The notes below the pieces were generated by a model. That model searched no databases and had not been told where the DNA came from. It was given only the letters and a program-made list of their open reading frames with translations. The position numbers were made by a program, and so were the translations under genes. Below are positions 22,701 to 35,800 of a DNA stretch of 64,000 nucleotides, one piece after another. Positions within the stretch are counted from its first letter, which is position 1, and every line of letters starts with the position of its first letter. Origin of the DNA: Cardiocondyla obscurior (taxonomy: Eukaryota; Arthropoda; Insecta; Hymenoptera; Formicidae); NCBI RefSeq assembly GCF_019399895.1, contig NC_091867.1, forward strand, positions 1,550,001-1,614,000, in the 5' to 3' direction.

Positions 22701-25408
22701 GCTTATAGGCCGCCTCGCTATGGAAATTAGGTCGAAATTGGCCGGAATTCAATCCGGGAATTCAATTTGCCGTCGTCTTTGTGCCCCGCGGAGTCAATCC
22801 GATCGACGCGCGCCGGCGTATATACGGCAGACGTTTTCGAGATCTAATTTGCGTTTACTAGGAGCCTATTTCCCGCTCTGTTCGCGTCATGCAAGATGAA
22901 CGGTAAAAGGAGCCGGGGCGAACGTCTAAACTTTCCCGTCAGGCTCTCGCGCGGGTCACGGGATCTCTCCCGCGCTCTTGTCCTCACCATACGTGACAAA
23001 ACCGTCCGCGCTCCCTTACGTTCGATTTGTTACACATGCAGTCTTCAATTGGCCCCGAACACCGGATAATGGATCCACTTTCGTCAGATCACGTTCGAGT
23101 GAACGAGCGCGCTCGCGATTAATTCGCGTTAATTCCACTTTACAGCCGGTTTGAATTTACGTTTCAATTGCAAATATAATATAACGACACATTGTGAAAA
23201 TTTATCAAAAATTATATTTGATTTCACAACTATATCAACCCGGTAATTTGATTATTATCGCATTGATAGTTAATAACGTATCGTATGAAAATTAATGCGC
23301 TCTGAAATGATAATAAATCGCGTGTGCTCGATTTGATGAATTACTTTAAATCGCCAATCGCGCGGCTACGTGCCAGCGTACGGTTTCATCACTGAAATGT
23401 TATAAATTAACATGCAAAATATATCGACGCTACGCATTACGGATTGAATTTTACGTCGAGCGTAGAGCACGGGCCACCCCGCGAGTATTCGCGTCAACTG
23501 CGTTTACGTTTAACGGCGTACGTGTCTCTCTCTTTTTTTTTTGTAGTACCGCAGATAAAAATGAAAAAAATTCGAGTCGCTAATTTTATGCAGTTAGTTT
23601 TATCGAGCCCCACCGCGCCAGGTGTATCTCATTGAATCGTAATAATATAATTTTCTGCCGAATCTGCATTCAATATCACAATCTGAATATCCGCCGGCGG
23701 AGATACACGCGCGCGTTTTGCATGCATTCATATTTGAAAATCCAGGCATTCGTAGCTGGAATATTAAAGGCCGCTTCTGGCTTTTATTTTCTTGTTATTC
23801 ATAAAGATCACGAAAAACACTTTACAATATTAAATCCGGAAAAGTGAAATGCTTTAAAATATCCTTCGAGGACAGGGGACGACACTTCGGCAGTTTAGCA
23901 CGATTGTTAGTCGTGGTTTATAAATACGATCTTTACTTTCGCGACGTTGGACAGCGGCATAACTCAGCTCCGTTTTAGTATCAATGTCACTTCCATATCA
24001 AGCTTTTTGACTCGGGCAGCTACCGCGGTCTGGCAGATAATAGCTTACGCGAGTCAGATTCGAATTTCAGGTCGTCTCTTATGGACCCTCTCCCAAGTGT
24101 CTTGTTTTCTTGCCTTTCGGAAAAATAACCTGAGCTCCCGCTCGGGAGAGGGATATTAAACTTGGATACTGTGATGCCGTCTAACGTATTACATCTCGAG
24201 TCCTCCGCGCACGACTTTCTTTCGCCTCGCATCGGAGAAGTAAACCGAAGAGATTCCGCGTACAAATTCTTAATCAGCGATTTTTCCATTCGAAAGGGGA
24301 CCTTCGGAGTTCCTCCGTGCGCGGCGCGAAGAATTTAAGTATTTCTCTGAGCTCCATTCGAAGTTCACTTTGGCAAGCCGCGGAAAATGTACGACATCCG
24401 ATCGAAGTCCCTTTCGTATGCGTAAGAAAATCCTCTCGCCGTAGCGCATGAAATTTTATGACGCCGTTTGGTTTGGGGCGATTGGCCGATTCTGATTTCC
24501 ATCGCGAGCTGGAAGCATCTGCTGCCGCTCGCCGTATTCTATTTTTTTTTTCTCTCGTTTCTTTTTACGTGATAAATTGACGAAACGACCGTTTCGGAAG
24601 TGCGTTTGATCGCGCGAATAAATCACCGCGAAAGCGCGCGAGAGTTTTGGCATTGTCGCTCACGAAAATGGTACGATTAAAGGAATATCACCGGATCGTT
24701 AAAAACTCTTGGCGAAATTTTCGCGGAGCTCGCGAAACGCCGCCAAGGACGGCGCCGGGATAAAACTTTGCGAAACGAGCGAAACTCGAAATTATACGGT
24801 TGCGTTTACCGTCGATTGCGCACCGGCAATAAATGGGATAAATGCGGTGAACGTGTTCCGTCGAATCTACTGACTTCACAGTCATCTATATTTCCTTTCG
24901 CTTGGGTTACAATTTTTATATACTTTTCGCAACGCCCTCGTATCGCTGTTACGCACGCGGAGCGCCGCCTTTATTCCACAGGTACGATTCCTTCGCGCTT
25001 TATAGATCTCTCCGAATGGCGTAAACTCGGGACAATGGTATCGCGAACATCCGTGTAAATAATGAAACGTGCTAAGTACCGTTTTACGATGTAATATTTT
25101 CCGTTTTATTCTCCTTGGGACACTTCGCCGCCTGATAATTCTCGGCATTACTTTTAATCTATTTTTCCCGAGCGATTGCGCTCGAAATAAAAAAGAAAAA
25201 AGAAAAATTTGTAAAATAGATCAAAATCTGATTGGAAAATATCGCAGAACATTGTATATACTGTAATGTAATTTACATTTTAATGTATCATCTTTGCCGG
25301 TACGGAAACGGATGTTTAAATTGCCGATATATTTTGCAGAACCAATTGATTCCGAAAATTGAAAGGTTTCGTCTAATTAAACTTGGAATTAAACGTAAAA
25401 CGAAAAAA

Positions 25409-25429
25409 AGAGAGAGAGAGAGAGAGAGA
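25409..25429 (+). repeat. (AG)10 microsatellite
   Basis: An uninterrupted alternating A/G run follows a short A tract, in the dnr1 intron. Confidence 0.9.
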
Positions 25430-26811
25430 ACCTCTACACTAATTTCAAGAGAACTTTGCGAAAAGTTAATTTGCGGCCAAGTTGTTTAATGGTGAAAGCA
25501 CAGAAATTACAGGCAGATCTCATGCGTCATCTTTGACGCTGACGCCCCCACCTTGCCGTTGCGAAATAGAGCGCTCGTCGTTCTACTTTCAAAGTACACC
25601 GGGACCCCGTGATGTACCTTTACCTTAAAGTACGCGCAAGACGCGTAACATAATTTTTCCCCGAAGGGAAGATTTGAAATTCAATTAACTCCCTCGTTCG
25701 CGGAAGATCGCCGCCGCGCAGAGTCCGCGATTTACTTTTTCTCCTTCGTCGCATCGAGGCTTGCGCGCGTCTCGGCAACTTTTGTCGCACTTTTGCAATC
25801 GGTTTCTACGGCGCGTTTGGGCGTAAAGTAAAAAGTCTTTGCGATCAACAACTTTCGGGAGAGACAACTCCGTCGATTCTTCTCTCGCAGCCGTCTGACG
25901 AGCTTTCCCGCCGGCGTGAGATAAAAGTTAATCCCGCGAAATAACGTGGATATGCAAATAGGCGGGGAAATAGGATGGACGCTGGTCTCCCTTTTCCCTA
26001 TTTTTTTATTTTTTTATTTTGACGCGTATGCTCTTCCGACGGTTTCTTGGCGCGGTTGAAAATCTCCGTGGCAGCGCGCGCCGCAGTTCGTTTAAAATGC
26101 AAATGGTCGCATTAATATTTGCCCTAAGTGCTCCGTTTCCGTTTCGTACGGAGCTACCTGCCATCGGTAGCGCATGCAACCGCGAGATTGTTACGAACAC
26201 GTGTGCGCGGACGTGCATACAAAAGAGAAGAGAGGAGAGGGAGAAGCGAACGTGCGGGACGACACTTGGATTAAATCGCGTAAATTTTAATTGTCCCGGT
26301 CTAATGCTTGGCGGGACGGCCAGCCATCGTGCATTACGGAACTACCTGAAGCTTGCTGGAGAATATTCGCCCCGCGGGACGGATTCGTTACTCTTTCTCT
26401 CCGTATACTTAACTTACGGAGAAAATTACGAATCAGGGATGCGCGAGGAATATTGTTTCAAATGGAAATTACCGCTGAAACGTGTATTTTTATATCTGTG
26501 AAAATGATCTTTTTAAATTTAAAAGTATCACGTGCATTAAAAACAAATTTTCTGCGAATCGATTTCAGTTTTCGAAATCTTTGAATCCTCGCTCACATTT
26601 AGCCAACTGATTTTCGCCCTTCTCTTTCTTTCGCGACGCCGCCGAAGCGTTAACAAAGACCGCGGGTGCGTCTCGTTACCGAAAATCCAAAGGGGGTCGC
26701 AAGTTTAATTAGGCGTACGAATGACATCCGATCTTCTTCTCGCGCCTGGCAGGAATGCTCATTTAACTCGAACCATTTCCAAATTTCACGCGGAACCACC
26801 GTCCGCGTTTT

Positions 26812-26828
26812 CGCGCGCGCGCGCGCGC
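26812..26828 (+). repeat. (CG)n alternating tract
   Basis: Seventeen bases of strictly alternating C and G. Such runs are uncommon in animal genomes and can adopt Z-DNA under supercoiling; that behaviour is inferred from known biophysics. Confidence 0.9.
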
Positions 26829-29800
26829 TGAAAGCCGCCGCTGTCGGTGGCTCATAGGAATCTCATTACGCCACTTAATTGCGTTCCGCGGAAATCCTGC
26901 CAACGAATGAGGCGAGCCTTCCTTGTCCGCCGCGACGCCACTTCCGTCCCGTGGAATGGCCGGGTAAATATCTAGGAAACCGCCTTCTGATTTCGCCTTT
27001 ACCTTGCCGATGACACTCACCATTCGTTGACTCTATAACTCGTTGATTACTCGAATGTCGACGATGGATCGCAAAACTGCGAGTATTAATTTAGTTAAAA
27101 CCGTCGAGTTTCCCGACAAAATATTTAACGTTTGAGAAATATTGTAAAGTGCGTTTGAAGATAGGCAGGATAAAAAAAAAAAAAAAAAAAACTATCGAGG
27201 GACAAATTGCATTTTGCAAATTAATTGTCACTTAATTAACCGCGCGTGATAACGAAGTTGTTCAACTATTTTACCCAACGGGTCATTTAAAGTATTGTTG
27301 AATTATTTTTTGAATCGGGCGTCGTATTATTATTTTTTTTTCTTTTCTGGGTCTCGAAACTTTGCCATTTAAGTGAAAATTAAAAGAACTGCCGTCTAGG
27401 AAATTTGCCCGATATGTAATCCGATGTAAGAGGGCTGGCTGCTTCCCCGGGGGCAGAATGCAATTTCCGTTTATCGCGAGCAGTTTTTAATCGTTTTACG
27501 AGCATATTAACCGTCAGCGTTACGCATATATCTCGAATGAGCTCCCACGCCCGAGTCTTTTTCTCTTGACATCTCTTACCTCCGGAAAAGTAGACTTTCG
27601 TGTACTCCGCCCTCTTGCTGCAAATTTACGCGATTTACCGCCCTACAAACAACATCAATCTCTCTAACTGATCCGATAAATTGCATCCTCTCGTCTAAAT
27701 GCAAAATTGATCCCCGCGATACGCCACGATGCATTATTTACACGTTTCGCTTTTAGAGTTTTGCTCTTCGCCTTGCGGGGTGTCGGTCACTCGAGGAAAA
27801 GAATAATTATTACGCGGTGCGCGTCGCGCAGTTTGGTTTCTCTTCATCCTTTCAACGATTGATCGAGGATCTCGAAAATGACGGGGCGTAAATTGGGTTT
27901 TATCCCTTATGACCCTACCCTTTCGGAAGCCCGAGGTGCAGGATAAGTTGATGCCGCGCGCGAGTTTTCGCCGAGTCTCAAGCGTCGTCAGGTGCTGCGA
28001 CAACGGTGTATCTAATTAATAGGATTAATTAAGAACTTTGCACCGACTCCCCGGGCAAAGTCCTGGGTAACTTTGCGACGATTTTTCTTTAACTCGGTCC
28101 TCGACGACTCCGCGCGTACGCAATTACGTTACGTGGGTTAGCTGCGTGCCCGTCCTTGCATACGTATACCGATGTGGCGGGAACATCGCGTTCTGAATTC
28201 TAAATGAGGCCGAGAATGTATATTTGCGCGATATTCTCATGAGATTCGGCGGAATAATATTTTTGCGACTCCTATACTTTTCCCCGCGTCCTCCGCGAGT
28301 GGACGCGTCCTCGACGAGATTCCGTTTGTTATCGCTCGCGTGGATGTGTATCGGAAAATTAATATGATCCGAAGATTCGAAGAACAGAATCGTTGCAGAG
28401 ACTAAACAAAATTGCTCCAAGACGATAGTGGGCGTCGCGATATTTTCCTCCTCGACGATCGGATAGCAATTTGCTCGTTCGCGTCGCGTCTAGCACGTCT
28501 CCGTCTATTCATCGTGCATTCATAGAGCAGTTCTCGGCTGCTGTAACATCGTTTAAGTCCACCATCCGTATAATTGGACCATGGCGGCAATTTTGCAGCC
28601 GTAAAGAAATTAAGACGCCGTCCGCTTGACGGAGTACGTGTTTACGCGCGACTGAGTCTCGAAGGGTAATCGACGCCGTGGAAAGTCGGGGAAAGCGGAA
28701 AAACAGGCGGATCACGTTCGTCCTTGCCCGTCGCCCGTGGTGATCGTCGAAGGTGTCCGATGTGGCGTCAGGGCTGTTCATCACCGGGAACACCCGGCGG
28801 CCCCCTTAAACGGCCCTCCTCCGTGGGTTTTAAAACTTTTAGCGACGGTCGTCCCGGAAACTACCTCATCGATTGTTTTATGGCCACCCGCGGTCCCGCG
28901 AGATTTGTTTCCGCCGTCATTTTCGCGGCACCGCTTCTTTTCCCCCTCGCTGCTAACATTCGTTCTTTCGAAGGGAGGAAGCTTCCGTTCCGAGAGAAAA
29001 GAGAAAGAGAGAGAAAAATACCGCGTAGCCAAGAACCCTCTTAGTCGATATTTGATTCGAAATTGAAAACACGAGGGTGCCGAGGGTTTCCTGCGGTGGG
29101 ATACAATCGTCCCGATAATTTTCCATTTTCATTCAATCTGCCTCGGATAAAGACGTTGGGGGAGGATGAATAACGGCACGTTCCCTTACCCATTACCGAC
29201 GCCGATGCGCGCGCGTGGTGGATTACGTTCGTTCGTCCCGCGATAAAAATAATACCGTTAACGTTTTACGCCGACAAACGGAATTTCTGACGAATAAAGG
29301 GAATAAATACGCGACGTCGCGTGGGGTATCTCGTGCCTCGCGGAAATAGTTCTTTAATTTAATTTCGTTTAATTTAACTTAGCACATTCCAAGTTTTACC
29401 CAGCTTTAAAAGTTCCAACTTTAAGTAACCCCGGCGCTGTCCCAGTTTCGTGATATCAATATGTTAGACCGTCCGCGTTGCGACGCAGCGCGCGACATTC
29501 GTGCGCGCGCTATATGCAAATGAAGAAGCTGAGGCGGAGGCAGAGGGAGGCGCATTGTGATACATTGTCGGCGATATCTCGTTGCGCGAGAGGCGCAAAA
29601 AAGGCGCCTCCTGATATCGCTAGATATCCAAAGCGGGCTTTTCCACGAAACGTCGCGTTTTGTTGCGGCCCTTTATCGCCCCTGCAATTACGCACCCTTT
29701 CCTAGCCGCGTCCGATCGGACTGTCATTTTCGTCGATCTTATTAAATAACGAGTGCCCCCCTCGAGTTCTTTCTACCTCTTATTGTCCCGACATCTTCAT

Positions 29801-32800
29801 TTCCACGCCGCTTTATTGCTCTCCGCGACGACCTCGCCGCATAAATGCGGGGACGTTTTTACGTTCTCCCGAGGAAGGTTTAGCCGAGCGATTTTAGGAA
29901 TATTCGCTGCTTTCGTATTACGATCGTATTAAAAAAAAAAAAAATTATTATCGCGTATTCCTGCGTCATCCCAATTTTTTAAGATATGATTTTTGTTATA
30001 CGTTGCGGCGTATAATACACAATGCGACGCCGGTCCCCTTTTTGTCATACCTCACGTTATTTGCTTCGGGAGCATTTTATTTTATTGATTCCGCGAGCGC
30101 GGAACGCGGGGCACTCGTGACGGATCCGAGAGGTAGAGCTTCCACGAAAGAAATGATATCTCGCGCGAGAAGCGTGTAGCTTCCAATAACCCGTGGAAAA
30201 CAGATATACGGCGGCGGTGCAGGTTCAATATGTCTCTTGCGCCCTGTATATTAGATATCTCTAGTTTTCGCCCTCTTTCCGCTCAGCGCGTTACGCCGCG
30301 GTTAAGCGCCCCTCGCGTTCCCCTTGTTCTTCCTCTCGCCTCCGCGAACAAGGCGGGGGCGGGTGAAGCCGGGGAAGGTAACAAAGCCTCTTTGCAACTC
30401 TCTCGCGTTCCCCGCGCTGTGAATAAAGCAATATCTCGGGGGCTCTCCGGCGCCGGGCGTTGCCGCGCGCGAACAAGGACCTGTTATTACATCGGGAAAT
30501 TGCTGGACTGCCGCATTTCTCCTTTTCCCGCCCAACGCATCAACGGGAGGTGAAGCCCGGGGAGGGTCCGACCCATCCTCTCGTTTTCCAAAGTTCATTT
30601 CGCGCTCCGTCCGGCCACTTCGCGTCAGCACGCGCATGGAAAAGCCATCAAGCCTCATTCCCTCCGTTCTCCTCTACCGCTCTTCCCTCTCGGGTTCCTC
30701 TCCGTGATGCTGATCGCCGCTGTTGTCTCGTCACGCGCGAGTTGTCGCGAGATAGATGGACCCCGCGGGATGAAATCTCGCGGCTTTGGACGATTGTTTT
30801 TTAACTATCTTTCCGTACGATCGCGTAATCGTTCCGCATCGCGTCCCGGCGTCTTTTCCGCCGACGTTTCCATCTCGTTGCCGGCCGGCTGTTGAAAGCT
30901 TTTTCTATTATTTTTTCTTTTTTTTTTTGGCTGTTGATTAAAACCGCTGAATCGATTATCACGCTTGACGCGAGATGACCGCGCGATGTTAACGACAGGT
31001 TCGCATTGCGTTATTTTCTATGAGGAGAGGCATGTCGCCGAGAGAATAAAAATACGATATAATAAATGAGATGTAGAAAAACGCATTTAAAGGAAAAAAA
31101 AACCCGATTGATAATCAATTAATATCATATTTTATAAGCGACGTCGTTTGTCCTGCTTAACGTCACGCTTTACGTTACGCAGTCCCCGCGTAGCTGCGGT
31201 TAACATCGTTAACCACCCTCTCGATTTTGAACGTAGTTAGGGAAGTTGCCGATGCGGAACTTCTCCCGCAATTGACAGATTAATTAGTGACGTACGTAAT
31301 CAAGCCTAAACTCCCACCTAATTGACGACTGCAGCCCGCTAATCGCCGGTATCGCCAATTAAATTTTCATAACACACATTGCGAATCGATGTTACGTATT
31401 GGCGCAACGTTTCGATGCCGCAAAATTGAAACGTTATTTCACGCCATCGAGGTCTCTCGTTTTACGCTCTCCCCCACATTTTGTTCCCCTCCCCCCCGTC
31501 GTCAATCCCTGACGGGCGATTATACAACGTATGATTATGTCGTTAGGCGCGGCGACGTGTTATAAAGCTCTCCGCCGAATGTGATTGAACGTCATTAGAA
31601 CACCGGGCAAATGGCCTGTCATTTGTGACGCTCCGCGCGCGAATTTACGAACGGCCGCAGGTCGAAAACGGGGAAACCGCGCTCGGCGAATTGGAAGGCG
31701 TCTCCTCGGCTTTCTAATCGCCAATTAAGGAATAGGCGCGAAAGAAAAGCAGCGCCCGGAATGATATTCGCGGGTAACACTTGGCGCTAGTCCGCGTTTC
31801 TCGCGTCGAGTTTCACCGTAATTAAGGAAATGCCGCGGTGGGGGATCGATCGCGTAGGTAACCATTGACTCATCGACGAATGCACCATTTCGCGCGAGAT
31901 TGCCCGAGAAAGTTTCGTCAATGGCGTAAGTGGAGCCTCTCGGCCGCCGAGCACAGGGTTTCTATTTCGTTGCAAGAAACGAGACGATCGGTGAAAGTGT
32001 ATTTAATTAGCCCTGGAATATCACGTATTTTTAAAGGGAAACAAAGTTAAATAAATAATTTTTTTAATTAAAAAAAAAAATACAATAAAAGGAGGAAAAA
32101 AGTTTAATTAAAAGGTTGTAATTTTTTTTTTCTACTTTTTCGAAAAAGTCACATTTCGTTAATTTTAAATATAGTCTATCAAAATTTTTGAATAATCGAC
32201 CGAGACCCCAGACTTTCCTGCAGGGAACGTGGCCGCGAGAAAAGCCAGAGCCGTTCGCCGTCGCGTCGCGCGATGGATAGCGGCGGCGTTTTGTAAAGTT
32301 GGAATTATAGTAGAAGAAAAGTTTCGCGTCGAGATTCGTTGAAGAGTTCCGTTTACTCTTCCTTTCCGGCTTGCACATTCCGTCTTGCATTTGCAAACGG
32401 GGCGCGGAATTATGAGGACAAAGTACAGAAACGCGAAGTGAAAAACTGCCAAGTCTCTTCGCACTTTGGAACGAAGCGCTGTAAGCTTGAAGGAACGTAT
32501 TTTCATTCTTACAAAGTTGTTTGCGCGCGCGGCTGAATATTTTGTAATTGAAATAGCGGTTGCGTCAACGCGAGAGCGGCTGTTATACACGCGGTGCAAT
32601 TTAATGTCAATTAAACCGTGCGCCGGGTAAACGATAATCGAGCCACGCGTTTTAGTAAAACAGCGCGAGGTCAATTAAGTCGACCGGTTAGCCGGTCGTG
32701 TCGGCCATCGTGATCGGTGAAAACTCGACGAGCTGATTCTCACGTATATACATATATAATATTTTTCCTTATCGGCTGAAATTTAACTTGGCGGGAGTTA

Positions 32801-35800
32801 GAGAATCTCGCCGCGATGGCATTACGGGAATCTGACGAGCGGGAACGGCGAAATGCCACGTACGTAGGTAGCTAGGGGACGTGTATATCGACTCGAGAAG
32901 GGATACGGTTCTCGCAGGACGTCGCCGAATCGGGGATCGGATTCCTGATATCGACGAGATGAGACGCGCGATGACGAACGTCTTCGAATTCGCAGCGACT
33001 TCGAGAGCCGCGGCCGTCGTCGCGAAGATACGAGACGAAACCACGGCGAACTGTATCCATCATCTCGGATGTCGTTCGGTGGGAACGGTATATAGGACTG
33101 AATAAGTTAGCATAGGAAATGGCACGTCGCTAGTATTATAACAAGTAGACCGTATTGGATACTCGATGCGAAACTAAATGCAAAATTTCATGTATACGCA
33201 CACGTAAGACGAACAATTTTTCCTGCAGAAATATTACCCATCTAATTTCTCTCTCTCTCTCTCTCTTTTTTTTTTTGTCTTTTCAAACGATTCTTCTGGC
33301 ATAAACATGAAAAGAGAGTCGTGTAAATTCGACTTTGGAATATCAGCCGGCTCGCGTTAACATCTTTCCACCGCCGCGCCGCACGCATTTCATATAAACC
33401 AGGAAACACATAGCTATTCTCGCAGGATATATTCCGCTTTTACGACTCTCACAGCGATACCTTACACAAGGTGGTTCCGCGGGATGTTTATCTCCTTCGA
33501 CGTTATTTCTCGGTTATGCGGTCTTAAATATGTTTTTGTAACATGCTAACAAGACCCGGGACCTCGCACATCTTACTTATTTCGTAAATGAAATTTCACG
33601 ACTGTTTCTAAATTTTATTTCGACGCGCCTTACGTAGAGAATGGATCATTTTATTTCACGGTTTGTTAATATTACTTCGTCTATTATACAACCGCGTTGA
33701 ATCGTACCGTTTGCAATCTATAAATCATCGGCAACGGAAAAACCGAATAAACCAAGCGGACGAGAGAAGAGGATCGACAATGTCGATAAGCCTCGACGTA
33801 CGGTACGTCGAAATTGTCCGCAGAATTGGACGGAGATTGTCCGGTCCGGCAGATTGAATGTCCAAGTGATCAGTTCGCTTGTAGGTCACGGGTGTTACGT
33901 ATAAACGAACGAGAGAACTGGACGAAAAATCGCGCGCGATGCGCCACCGATGCAGTCGCCGATGCGTCTCGTTGCGCCACAGGGACTTTCGCGTCCTATT
34001 CCGTCGAGTGGAAGATTTCGCATTAAGAATAATGGCGAAGTGGAGAGTTGGATCTAATGGCAGTACTTCGCGGCATAAATTTCAGCGACCCAGTTATTAG
34101 CCCGGAGAATAATCGAGATGAAAATCGATGAACTGCAGAAGCTCTTCTTTTTTTTTTTTTTCTCTTTTTTTCCGCGTGCCTGGAGCACGGTAATGGCGCG
34201 AGTACCTTCTCCGCATCGGCGTTCCAACTGCGGGAACGAAAATTATAATACGCGATGATTCTCGCACAGTCGACGATTTATCATTTCGGCGAGACTCGAA
34301 CTTTTCAATTTTTCAACGCTCATCGTATCGCTTATGAGCCTCGCCGGTTAGCCTCTGTTCTTCTTCGCGAAGCGACGCGACTCGGACGTGACTTGTACAT
34401 CGTTGCGGAAAAGCAACGATATTTGGGTCACTAGTCGGAACGCCGACAACGATTGGATTCTTAACGGCGGTGGCGGAAATTGGACGAAATGCATTAAATC
34501 GGGGCAGGCCTGGCAGCCGGAAATGAAGAGATCGTTGCATTACCTATACGGCTACCGCGGCGGTTCTATCTTCTTGACCGTACCTCAGCACCGTGAATTA
34601 GCCGTTCGGCACACGTGTCATCATTTATTGTTGCACGGTCCTCCGAAATTGGTATCTGGATTCGTTTTACGCGTTCAGTCTGTATACGAGACAGCTTTTT
34701 TTCCTCCTTTCGCTCGGAAAAATCCAAGTATAATATATTTCTTTCTTATCGAAAATCAATAATAATAACTTTATTGGATGCACGTGAAATGAATTATTAT
34801 ATATACTAGAAAAATATAAGAGCGAGAGATGAAATATCAGTAACGAAATATCAACTGTTAGAACTTTAATAAAATTCAAATATTAAATGCAAAAAAGCAA
34901 CGGTCGCGCGAAACAAAATCCAGGGCAAATATAATTTTATAAATTACGAGATGATTTAATTTTAATTTGGCTGAATGAAAATTGTTTAATAGGCATAATT
35001 ATATGTATTCGTTATAACTCATATAAAAGATATCGAATAATGCATTTAAAAATAAAAGACCGTGGGGAGAGTTAATTTCAAAGTGGAGCAAATATTAAAA
35101 TATTCTATTACAGCTTGCTAAATTTAAATTTTGTTAATGTACTTTTATTTATAAGCAGTTATAGAAATAAAAATAACATTTAATGGTAGCGAAAAAAAAA
35201 GAAAAAGAAAAAAAAAAATAATGAAAGAATAAAAAAGAATTAGAACGTGCTCGAAGGGCGATATTTCTAATTTGATCGTAATAACGAGTTATCAAATTCC
35301 CTGTTTTATTTGCTTTATCGGAGTAAATTTCGGTCTTTGTATTCATACGGATATGTCACAATAGCTCTCGGACCGATAAACTGGGCACGACGCGTGTGTA
35401 CCGATAAATCCTACGATTACTCGATTTTCCGATAAACTGTACTATTAGTCTAACCAGCGATAAACCACGCGATTACAATGCACTGTAAACTGCAGGATTA
35501 CACGAACCACCGATAAGCTACTTGTCGCGCTAACGAACACGGCCCAGATTTTGTGCATACCAATTGTACGAGGATGCTGGGATCTCCAAGATAACGTTGA
35601 TGCGAGCCTCATCGTATTTTGATTGTGGTACGCGGTTTTTTTTCTCTCTCTCTTTTTTTTTTTTTCCATTTTCTGAATCGACACGGCCAATGGCATTTCT
35701 ATGCGCGATGTATGCAAGGCAAAAAGGAGCGCACGGCGATGCGGTCCGCCGAAAAAATCGCTCGATTAATCTTCCGTTCCACAGTCCACCGAGCAAAATC

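Larger units (their letters stand above)
18534..34700 (+). other. dnr1 first intron, part 1
   Basis: This is CpG-rich sequence with many TCGCG and CGCG words and no reading frame resembling a protein family on either strand. It contains scattered simple repeats: (GAAA)n at 19771-19792, T-rich near 21407-21444, C-tracts at 22258-22277, (AG)10 at 25409-25429, (CG)n at 26812-26828, an A run at 27172-27191 and (CT)n near 33249-33266. Assignment as intron follows from the open dnr1 exon upstream. Confidence 0.65.
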
